From assembly GCA_029942245.1 (NCBI GenBank), contig JAOZTN010000068.1, positions 1-16,178 on the forward strand: a stretch of 16,178 nucleotides of DNA, given 5' to 3'. A program made the translations under genes and the position numbers. Below are positions 1-5,308 of this stretch, piece by piece (position 1 is the stretch's first letter; each line of letters opens with the position of its first letter). The stretch is from B18-G4 sp003648575 (lineage in GTDB: Bacteria > Bacteroidota > Bacteroidia > Bacteroidales > B18-G4). The notes under the pieces were generated by a model. The model did no database searches and had not been told where the DNA came from. It saw only the letters and a list, made by a program, of their open reading frames with translations.

Positions 1-831
1 GTCAGCAACTTTCTTCTGAAGTAATGTTGCCTCATTATCATACCAGTACCAGTAGTTGTCAACAATTTCGCCAGCCCTATCCCAGGTTTCAGGTGGTAAG
101 GCATCAGCCATGCTTATAGCACCAATGGTTTCCGACGACATATGTAGCCGCATTGCACCTCCCCACACAGCAAAATTGCGTTCAGGCTTATTTTTGAAAA
201 CAAAGGTATGCCCCAGGCGAAGTCCCAATACATTAACCTTTGTAGGCTCTTCAATCAGATCAGGCTTGGTCCATGTCCAGTTAACATCAACAGAAAGCCA
301 AACAGGGCCAATACCAAAAGCACTCAAAACGCCAACTCCTGCTGATCTGATATTCTGGTCTACTACTGATTTAAGTTCAACAGGTGCTGTTAAAAACACC
401 TCGGTATGTGATTGCCCGTAGCCAAACAATCCGTAGACATTTAAAAAAGGAAAAATCCAAATATCAGGCCTTACATTAACCATATAAGAAGTATTTGTAT
501 TCTCACCAAAATCAATAAAGTCAATAGGGGTTAATGGGATATCACGGTTATCTGTTTTTAAACCAAGTTGCAAGTTCTCTATTACCAGGCCTTGATGCAT
601 CCAAATAAAATTTGCCATAATGCCAACAGGATAAGGAATATCAAAACCCTTTTTATACGCTCCCTGCCCCCAGATTGGGAAGATATAATTATATTCTACA
701 TTTTTCAGGCTATCGGTATAAATATTGTATTTGCTTTTCACCCTTTTTGAAGAGTACTGTGCCTGACTTTGCTGGGTAATTAAAACAATAGCCAGGATCA
801 CCAGTATTGATGTTGTGCAAATTCTTCTCAT
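1..831 (-). CDS. Exported outer-membrane beta-barrel-like protein (3' end beyond window)
   Basis: Reading the minus strand from the ATG at 831-829 gives 277 codons without a stop, up to the left edge, so the C-terminus is missing. Residues 1-26 form a signal peptide: two arginines, a hydrophobic stretch (ILVILAIVLI), then QSQAQ with a likely cut after Ala. The mature part is rich in aromatic residues and glycine, with short alternating segments such as YNYIFPIWGQG, VYGLFGYG and LGLRLGHTFVF, the pattern of an outer-membrane beta-barrel. There is no lipobox cysteine, so it is probably an integral outer-membrane protein and not a lipoprotein. I do not recognise a named family; substrate and role are unknown. 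A TAGTTTTG element at 932-925 (minus) fits the Bacteroidota -7 consensus and would leave a leader of roughly 85 nt. Gene reality is well supported; the barrel assignment is inference. Confidence 0.8.
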   Translation of the reverse strand, partial: MRRICTTSILVILAIVLITQQSQAQYSSKRVKSKYNIYTDSLKNVEYNYIFPIWGQGAYKKGFDIPYPVGIMANFIWMHQGLVIENLQLGLKTDNRDIPLTPIDFIDFGENTNTSYMVNVRPDIWIFPFLNVYGLFGYGQSHTEVFLTAPVELKSVVDQNIRSAGVGVLSAFGIGPVWLSVDVNWTWTKPDLIEEPTKVNVLGLRLGHTFVFKNKPERNFAVWGGAMRLHMSSETIGAISMADALPPETWDRAGEIVDNYWYWYDNEATLLQKKVAD

Positions 832-924
832 AGATATTTTATTAATTAGTTAAGTAATTTCTGTTTGCCGCCTAATCAACTCAAACTTTTTTGCTTGAAA
901 AGCTAAAGTGTACATTCTTTATTT

Positions 925-932
925 CAAAACTA
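925..932 (-). promoter_or_regulatory. Candidate -7 element for the outer-membrane protein gene
   Basis: Read on the minus strand this is TAGTTTTG, an exact match to the Bacteroidota sigma-ABfr -7 consensus TAnnTTTG. It lies about 93 nt before the ATG at 831. I see no convincing TTG box at the expected distance upstream, so this is a weak call. Confidence 0.3.
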
Positions 933-984
933 GTTAATTCGTGTTAATTTTCTACGAATATGTAGTCATTTAATTTAAATATTC

Positions 985-1001
985 CTCGTGGCTTCCGCGA
1001 G
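985..1001. repeat. 7-bp stem, 3-nt loop hairpin
   Basis: The arms 985-991 and 995-1001 pair over seven base pairs (one G-T) around the loop CTT. The geometry is the same as that of the hairpins at 3136-3259, although the stem sequence differs. Confidence 0.5.
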
Positions 1002-1092
1002 CGCCATAGCCTTGGCGGAGGCGGATGCTCCCTTTTTTGATTGTCGATTGTCAATTTGTAATGTTTTTCTGCTCCGCTGGTTAAATAAAATT

Positions 1093-1143
1093 GTCATCCT
1101 GACGCCGCTGAGCGTAACGAAGCGGTGGAAGGAACCCTGTCAG
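1093..1143. repeat. Interspersed GTCATyCTGA...GAGCGTArCGA...GAAGGA repeat, copy 1
   Basis: The blocks GTCATCCTGA, GAGCGTAACGA and GGAAGGAACC occur in this order. A second copy at 14079-14112 has GTCATTCTGA, GAGCGTAGCGA and CGAAGGACC. In copy 1 the central block is the loop of an inverted repeat (1103-1109 with 1121-1127, one G-T pair). I know this type of motif as a common intergenic repeat in environmental bacteria, Bacteroidota included; its function is unknown. Confidence 0.6.
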
Positions 1144-1146
1144 TTA

Positions 1147-1236
1147 AGCTCCAAGTTCCAAAGATCAAGATCCAAAACAAGCTCCAAAACATCAAGTTCC
1201 AAGTTCCAAGAAAAGCTCCAAACCATCAAATTCCAA
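1147..1236. repeat. Three imperfect ~34-bp tandem copies of a CCAA-rich unit
   Basis: TCCAA or TCAA blocks start at 1150, 1157, 1171, 1183, 1192, 1198, 1205, 1217, 1226 and 1232. The spacing pattern 9-6-7-12 recurs, giving a unit of about 34 bp, with copies starting with GCTCCAA at 1149, 1182 and 1216. A related but shorter stretch occurs at 3636-3676. It is non-coding and probably arose by slippage. Confidence 0.6.
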
Positions 1237-1406
1237 TCCCCGTCCCGCGCACCCCTTCCAACATATTTGACTTCACCTTATGTATTTCGTATATTTACCT
1301 CTGAATAAAAGCAATATGTCCATATTCGGATATTCGGGAATTCGAAAATGTTACATCAGTGATAGCATTTGTTACATCTCTTATAGTAGTAATCAGAAAC
1401 GCTATT

Positions 1407-1414
1407 TAACTTTG
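1407..1414 (+). promoter_or_regulatory. -7 promoter element of the LRR gene
   Basis: TAACTTTG matches the Bacteroidota -7 consensus TAnnTTTG exactly and ends 12 nt before the ATG at 1427. The implied transcript would have a leader of only a few nucleotides. There is no clear TTG box 17-23 nt upstream. The element also argues that translation starts at 1427 and not further upstream. Confidence 0.5.
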
Positions 1415-1426
1415 AAAAAAACTACT

Positions 1427-3073
1427 ATGAAAACACTTTACATTTTATTTATTGGATTGCTTGTATCAGGTGGTGTAATGGCACAACCTTGTCCAGACAG
1501 CCTTTACATTACAACTCAGGCACAAATCGATAGTTTTCAAGTAATTTATCCCAATTGTACTGAGATTGAGGGAGATGTAAGCATTTCTGGTGATGATATC
1601 ACAAATCTTAATGGATTAAATGCATTAACTGCTATATGGGGAGGACTCGATATTCGTAATAACTACTATTTGAACAGCTTAGATGGATTACAGAATGTAA
1701 CGTCTATTGGCGGAAGTGTATATATTGTGGGTAATGAAACTTTAACCAACCTTTCTGGACTGGATAATCTGACTTCGTTAGGTGGAAGCCTCCATCTTTG
1801 GTATCTTGATGCCCTGACCAGCCTGATGGGATTACATAGCTTGATGTACATAGGAGCTGATTTACTAATTGCTGATGATTATAGCTTGACTAATTTGGAA
1901 GGACTCGAGGGAATTACCTCAATCGTGGGTAACCTAAGCGTTATGCATAATGATGAACTAATTAACTTCTCGGGATTGAATAATGTAACTTCCATCGGAG
2001 GAGACCTCTATATTAGTTATAATGATGACTTAACCAGCCTGACGGGGCTGGAAGGTTTAACCTCTCACGGGGAAAACCTTGGAATTTCACATAATAATTC
2101 CCTGACAAGTTTAGAAGGCTTGGACAATGTGACCTCTGTAGGAGGAAGCCTTTCCATTAGTGGTAATGATGCCTTAATCAGCCTTGCAGGATTGGAGAAT
2201 GTGTCCTTCATCGGTGCAAACCTTTCAATTGCATATAACTTTATCCTTACAAGCCTTACGGGATTAGAAGGTTTGACTTTCATCGGAGAGAGCCTTGACA
2301 TCCTTGATAACACCGCCCTATCCAATCTGTCTGCCTTGGAATTCCTGACATCCCTTGGAGAAGATTTACGAATACAAGAGAGTCCCAATCTGGTTAGCTT
2401 AACAGGGTTGCAGGGTTTAACTTCCATCGGGGGATATATTTGGATTTTTGATAACTATTCATTAATCAATCTTTCTGGGTTGGAAAATGTGGTTTCCATT
2501 GGGGCAGACATTTCGATTGAGGCTAACGAATCATTGAATAGTCTGACTGGATTGAATAATGTTATTTCTATATTTGGGGGTATTGATATTGCAAATAACA
2601 ATAATCTGAGCAACCTGACGGGACTGGATAACATTGATGCAGGAACAATTTATGGTTTACATATCCAGAATAATCATTCACTATCAACTTGTGAAGTAGA
2701 GAGCATTTGTAATTTCCTTGCAAATCCAAATGGTGAAATTCAAATTTTTGATAACGCCATCGGATGCAACAGCCCCGAAGAGGTTCAAGATTCGTGCGAA
2801 GCGAATGGAGTTAATATTAATGAGCAACTTATAGCCGAAAAGGTGTTTCTCTACCCCAACCCCTCATCCACTATTATAACCATTGAACTGCCCACCACAC
2901 CACAAAAGAACACCTCCCTGTGCATTTATAACCTCAACGGTCAACAACTCATCACACACCAGATAACAGAACCACAAACGGTGGTTGATTTATCTGGGTT
3001 GCCATCTGGGGTCTATTTTGTGAAGGTAGCGGATGATGGGATGGTGATGATGGGCAAGGTGGTGAAACAATAA
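1427..3073 (+). CDS. T9SS-secreted leucine-rich-repeat (receptor L-domain-like) protein
   Basis: This is a 548-residue secreted surface protein. Residues 1-19 are a signal peptide (MKTLYILFIGLLVSGGVMA|Q). Residues 58-418 hold fifteen back-to-back repeats, fourteen of 24 residues and a last one of 25, with consensus LtSLtGLenvTSIGgdLsIsyN, as in receptor L-domain/LRR-type solenoids. A cysteine-containing cap follows (about 419-462: CEVESICNFL...IGCNS...DSC). Residues 471-548 are a T9SS type A sorting domain with FLYPNPSS, a central YNLNGQQL strand and the ending GVYFVKV...GKVVKQ. The start at 1427 is chosen for the signal peptide and the -7 element at 1407; a longer frame back to 1280 adds a Cys/Tyr/Ser-rich leader with no signal. 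The protein is likely carried through the outer membrane by the T9SS and then anchored or released. Ligand and function are unknown. It appears monocistronic. Confidence 0.9.
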   Translation: MKTLYILFIGLLVSGGVMAQPCPDSLYITTQAQIDSFQVIYPNCTEIEGDVSISGDDITNLNGLNALTAIWGGLDIRNNYYLNSLDGLQNVTSIGGSVYIVGNETLTNLSGLDNLTSLGGSLHLWYLDALTSLMGLHSLMYIGADLLIADDYSLTNLEGLEGITSIVGNLSVMHNDELINFSGLNNVTSIGGDLYISYNDDLTSLTGLEGLTSHGENLGISHNNSLTSLEGLDNVTSVGGSLSISGNDALISLAGLENVSFIGANLSIAYNFILTSLTGLEGLTFIGESLDILDNTALSNLSALEFLTSLGEDLRIQESPNLVSLTGLQGLTSIGGYIWIFDNYSLINLSGLENVVSIGADISIEANESLNSLTGLNNVISIFGGIDIANNNNLSNLTGLDNIDAGTIYGLHIQNNHSLSTCEVESICNFLANPNGEIQIFDNAIGCNSPEEVQDSCEANGVNINEQLIAEKVFLYPNPSSTIITIELPTTPQKNTSLCIYNLNGQQLITHQITEPQTVVDLSGLPSGVYFVKVADDGMVMMGKVVKQ

Positions 3074-3096
3074 TGTTCATTGGTCGCTTATCGATT

Positions 3097-3310
3097 GGCT
3101 TCGCCGAGCTGCGCCTGCTGATGTTCGATATTGTGCGACCCCGACGGGGTCGTAAACTTCTTTCCTCTTCAATCTTCTATAAACATAGGACCCCGCCGGG
3201 GTCCGCTTCCTCAAGCAAATCCGACATTGCAATTCTTAGCCTTGATGCCGGAGGCATCACATGTTAGTAGCAGGTCGGTATCAATTAACATTCCCGACCC
3301 CAAGGGGGGC
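3097..3310. repeat. Array of stem-loops with 3-nt loops, ~52-bp period
   Basis: Three clear hairpins each have a 7-bp stem and a 3-nt loop: 3136-3152 (CGACCCC/GGGGTCG, loop GAC), 3188-3204 (GGACCCC/GGGGTCC, loop GCC) and 3243-3259 (TGATGCC/GGCATCA, loop GGA). A degenerate fourth (CCCC AAG GGGG) lies at 3298-3308 and a minimal one (GGC TTC GCC) at 3097-3105. Loop centres lie at about 3101, 3144, 3196, 3251 and 3303. Stem sequence changes while pairing and loop size stay constant. It is not a CRISPR array, because the repeats are not identical. Confidence 0.7.
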
Positions 3311-3400
3311 AAACAAATCCCCTTGCTCGCTTCGCTCGTAGAGTTTTTTTATATACTTCGAATATCGTTCAATCTTCTACATCGCGCAATCCTATTGGGG

Positions 3401-3421
3401 GAGATTACCTTCGGTGATCTC
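3401..3421. repeat. Further stem-loop of the same type
   Basis: GAGATTACC pairs with GGTGATCTC around the loop TTC: nine pairs including one G-T. The loop centre (3411) is 108 bp from the degenerate hairpin at 3303, about twice the array period. A smaller one, AGGC TCC GCCT, lies at 3453-3463. Confidence 0.5.
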
Positions 3422-3435
3422 TGTGGGGGGAGGCA

Positions 3436-3557
3436 CAAAGCAAAAATCCCTTAGGCTCCGCCTTTTCAGGATTTGTTTTTCAATGAGCCGAAAACAAGTT
3501 TTCGGCTCCTTCAAAAAACAAATCCCTCACAAATATTTGTGAGGGATTTTTGCTTTG
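3436..3557. repeat. Nested and mutually exclusive inverted repeats downstream of tRNA-Pro
   Basis: Four perfect pairings overlap here. Outer arms 3436-3451 and 3542-3557 are 16-bp complements. Arms 3469-3480 and 3514-3525 are 12-bp complements and enclose a 10-bp stem (3485-3494 with 3499-3508, loop CAAG). A 30-nt perfect palindrome lies at 3520-3549. The palindrome shares bases both with the outer right arm and with the 3514-3525 arm, so the three structures cannot all form together. Confidence 0.75.
3513..3549 (-). terminator. Likely intrinsic terminator of tRNA-Pro
   Basis: On the minus strand, about 8 nt after the tRNA 3' end, a perfect 30-nt palindrome (3549-3520; stem core CCCTCACAAA/TTTGTGAGGG) runs into TTTGTTTTTT (3522-3513). 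A stable hairpin followed by a T-rich run is the usual rho-independent terminator form, and its position fits the end of a monocistronic tRNA transcript. Confidence 0.65.
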
Positions 3558-3632
3558 TCGGGATGGGGAGATTCGAACTCCCGGCCTCCACGTCCCGAAC
3601 GTGGCGCGCTAACCTGGCTGCGCTACATCCCG
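3558..3632 (-). tRNA. tRNA-Pro (anticodon CGG)
   Basis: The minus strand folds into a full 75-nt cloverleaf. Acceptor arm CGGGATG pairs perfectly with CATCCCG, discriminator base A. The D stem is GCGC/GCGC. The anticodon stem CCACG/CGTGG closes the loop TTCGGGA, giving anticodon CGG for CCG codons. The T stem GGGAG/CTCCC carries TTCGAAT. The 3' CCA is not encoded (ACAA follows), so it must be added after transcription. The 5' flank is a CCAA-rich repeat, which on this strand reads as TTTGG/TTTTTG runs. Confidence 0.95.
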
Positions 3633-3635
3633 CTC

Positions 3636-3676
3636 AAGCTAAAATCCAAATTCCAAAAATCAAAATCCAAAATAAT
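3636..3676. repeat. CCAA-rich low-complexity repeat upstream of tRNA-Pro
   Basis: Blocks of ATCCAA, TTCCAA and ATCAAA recur over about 40 bp, resembling the tandem repeat at 1147-1236. It occupies the promoter region of the tRNA gene. Confidence 0.5.
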
Positions 3677-3707
3677 GTGAAATGTGGAATGGAATTGCAA
3701 AAATAAT

Positions 3708-3853
3708 CTATTTCATATTAATGATGAATTTACCTGAAGAAATTACTTCACCATCAGAAGCCAAAACTGCAATATGCAATCCGTAATCTTAGATATATAT
3801 GTTTCTATGACTTTTCGAGGACCTGTATCTATATTATCCCCATAAATCTTAGT
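3708..3853 (-). pseudogene. Frameshifted orphan T9SS C-terminal sorting-domain remnant
   Basis: On the minus strand, 3853-3786 reads TKIYGDNIDTGPRKVIETYI followed by SKI, in one frame. From 3785 to a TAG at 3710-3708 the next frame reads YGLHIAVLASDGEVISSG followed by KFIINMK. Joined, these resemble the last third of a T9SS type A sorting domain (Y-G-L-x-I-A-V-L, then G-K-F-I-I). One missing base around 3785 would restore a continuous frame. A TAA at 3856-3854 closes the upstream side and no N-terminal part or YPNP motif is seen, so it is a tail fragment of a lost gene. The similarity is judged by eye. Confidence 0.55.
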
Positions 3854-3911
3854 TTATCTTAATAAAAGGTGATTTTTATTTCATATTATACATGAACATT
3901 TCAATGTAACC

Positions 3912-3942
3912 TTGACATTTTCATGGCAAATTCTTACTTTTG
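3912..3942 (+). promoter_or_regulatory. Bacteroidota-type promoter of the AAA ATPase gene
   Basis: A TTG at 3912-3914 and TACTTTTG at 3935-3942, separated by 20 nt, match the Bacteroidota -33 (TTTG) and -7 (TAnnTTTG) elements. The ATG at 3948 starts 5 nt after the -7 box, about where transcription should begin, so the mRNA is probably leaderless. The element lies inside the longer open frame beginning at 3912, which makes that longer start unlikely. Confidence 0.65.
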
Positions 3943-3947
3943 TCTTT

Positions 3948-5099
3948 ATGAAAACTCGTTTTATTGAGAAAAAACTGCTGACTACGATTAATAATTTCCC
4001 TGCAACAGGGATCATCGGTCCACGTCAGGTGGGGAAAACCACCCTTGCAAAGCAGCTGATAAAAAAGATAGAGAAGGAAGCACTTTATATCGACATTGAA
4101 AACCCAAGAGACAGAGTAAAACTGAGCGATCCGGTATTGTTTTTCGAGAACAATATCGACAAATGCATCATTATCGATGAGATTCAGCTCATGCCTGAAC
4201 TATTTTCAATCTTACGCCCAATGATTGATATGAAAAGAGAGCCTGGGAGGTTTATTATACTGGGCTCAGCCTCTCCTATATTATTGAGGCAATCTTCACA
4301 ATCCCTGGCAGGAAGGATTGCCTATATTGAGCTTTCCGGGTTCAATATGTTGGAGTTGGATCCTGGATCGCAAAATGAACGTTGGCTTAAAGGTGGATTT
4401 CCAGATGCTTTTCTTTCAAAGGATACCGAAATATGGCAACAATGGCTGGATAATTTTATAAGAACCTATATTAATACGGATTTACCAATACTTGGACTGG
4501 ACATCAACAGAAATACAATCAGGAACTTGTGGACAATGTTATCTCATGTCAATGCCCAGGTAGTTAATTATTCAAATATTGCCAGATCCCTTAGCGTTAG
4601 TTCTACTACTCTGAAGAAATATATAGATTTCTTGGAGAATGCATTTTTGATCAGGCAACTACAGCCATTTTACCTGAATATAAAAAAGCGAATAGTAAAG
4701 GCGCCTAAAGTGTATTTACGCGATACAGGTATTCTTCACAACCTATTGAACATATATTCCCCTAATGAGCTGGAAGGAAATCCTTTAAAAGGAAACTCCT
4801 GGGAGGGATTTGTAATAGAACAGGTTTTACAAATTTTAGGGTCATCATATGAGTCATATTTCTATCGAACTCATCAAGGGGCTGAATGTGACCTGGTATT
4901 GACCAAATCTTCCAAACCTATATACGCAATAGAGATTAAGTTATCTGCCGCACCAACCTTAACCAGGGGAAACAAAATCGCTTTTGAAGACATAGGGGCA
5001 GCAAAGAATTTTATTATTGTTCCGGAAAGTGAAGAGTATCAATTAAGCGAAAATATTTCCGTATGTGGCTTAAGATGTTTCCTTGAACAAATTAAGTAA
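3948..5099 (+). CDS. AAA_14 / DUF4143 family ATPase
   Basis: This is a 383-residue cytoplasmic protein. The N-terminal P-loop domain has Walker A GPRQVGKTT at residues 24-32 and Walker B CIIIDEIQL with the acidic pair at 77-78; LGSASPILLRQ downstream fits the sensor region. The C-terminal half is the DUF4143 region: a winged-helix-like segment (NYSNIARSLSVSSTTLKKYI), FLIRQLQPFY, YLRDTGILHNLL, and finally GAECDLVL...YAIEIK, whose Asp and E-x-K resemble a PD-(D/E)xK nuclease-like core. Families like this are common, often multi-copy accessory genes in Bacteroidota; their biological role is not established and no activity is claimed here. Start 3948 is preferred over 3912 because a promoter overlaps the longer N-terminus. 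The gene stands alone between a tRNA locus and a convergent operon, consistent with an accessory insertion. Confidence 0.9.
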   Translation: MKTRFIEKKLLTTINNFPATGIIGPRQVGKTTLAKQLIKKIEKEALYIDIENPRDRVKLSDPVLFFENNIDKCIIIDEIQLMPELFSILRPMIDMKREPGRFIILGSASPILLRQSSQSLAGRIAYIELSGFNMLELDPGSQNERWLKGGFPDAFLSKDTEIWQQWLDNFIRTYINTDLPILGLDINRNTIRNLWTMLSHVNAQVVNYSNIARSLSVSSTTLKKYIDFLENAFLIRQLQPFYLNIKKRIVKAPKVYLRDTGILHNLLNIYSPNELEGNPLKGNSWEGFVIEQVLQILGSSYESYFYRTHQGAECDLVLTKSSKPIYAIEIKLSAAPTLTRGNKIAFEDIGAAKNFIIVPESEEYQLSENISVCGLRCFLEQIK

Positions 5100-5254
5100 T
5101 TGAATTACACAAATCTTTCAGAAAGTTTTAAGAAATATCTGTAAGAAGTTTAATTACAAGAGATAGCGAGTTGATATCGGGACGCGCTACATTCCGATAT
5201 AAACCGCCGTAAAAATAATTCTTTTTCCGCAACAGACAAAAAGGAATAAGTGAA

Positions 5255-5285
5255 AAAAGTTGCCCTTAAATGAAGAGCAACTTTT
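5255..5285. terminator. Bidirectional intrinsic terminator between convergent genes
   Basis: AAAAGTTGC (5255-5263) pairs perfectly with GCAACTTTT (5277-5285) around a 13-nt loop. On the minus strand the stem runs into CTTTTTTC, a good U-tract, 24 nt after the stop of the beta-helix/PKD gene. On the plus strand the stem ends in TTTT, so it may also serve the ATPase gene. Confidence 0.65.
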
Positions 5286-5308
5286 CTATAATTGGTGATG
5301 TGCTTCTG

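Larger units (their letters stand above)
832..1426. other. Intergenic region of interspersed repeats, no gene seen
   Basis: No credible reading frame spans this divergent gap. It contains a 7-bp stem with a 3-nt loop at 985-1001 (one G-T pair), a second inverted repeat (cgcca/tggcg) at 1002-1017, a GTCAT(C/T)CTGA-type interspersed repeat at 1093-1143, and a degenerate CCAA-rich tandem repeat at 1147-1236. The remainder (1237-1406) is AT-rich, and the promoter element of the downstream LRR gene sits at its right end. An in-frame extension of the LRR gene back to 1280 exists but lacks coding character. Confidence 0.6.
3074..3435. other. Intergenic region built of regularly spaced small hairpins
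   Basis: Two frames are open on the plus strand (3073-3267 and 3131-3454), but they run through palindromes and low-complexity repeats and have no protein-like features, so I do not call a gene. The stretch is made of short stem-loops at intervals of roughly 43-55 bp. The 12-nt sequence TTCAATCTTCTA occurs twice, at 3168-3179 and 3368-3379, exactly 200 bp apart. Confidence 0.6.
3633..3947. other. Gene-free stretch between tRNA-Pro and the ATPase gene
   Basis: Apart from the CCAA-rich repeat, the T9SS tail remnant and the ATPase promoter, I see only AT-rich sequence here and no intact gene. Confidence 0.6.

Noticed and set aside
56..750. Plus-strand open frames at 56-421 and 568-750
   Set aside because: They lie opposite the exported outer-membrane protein gene, whose frame is open for 277 codons with a good signal peptide.
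1280..1426. Longer N-terminus for the LRR protein
   Set aside because: The extension buries the signal peptide, spans the -7 element at 1407-1414, and has no recognisable features.
3136..3310. CRISPR-like spacing of palindromic repeats
   Set aside because: The units differ in stem sequence, are only 17 nt, and no cas gene is nearby; a CRISPR array needs near-identical repeats.
3073..3706. Small plus-strand open frames (3073-3267, 3131-3454, 3473-3706)
   Set aside because: They run through palindromes, repeats and the antisense strand of tRNA-Pro, have no protein-like composition, and no promoter.
5174..5200. Small inverted repeat ATATCGG/CCGATAT containing CGCTACAT, resembling the tRNA-Pro 5' end (antisense)
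   Set aside because: The match to the tRNA is about nine bases, which chance can explain, and nothing else of a tRNA is present.
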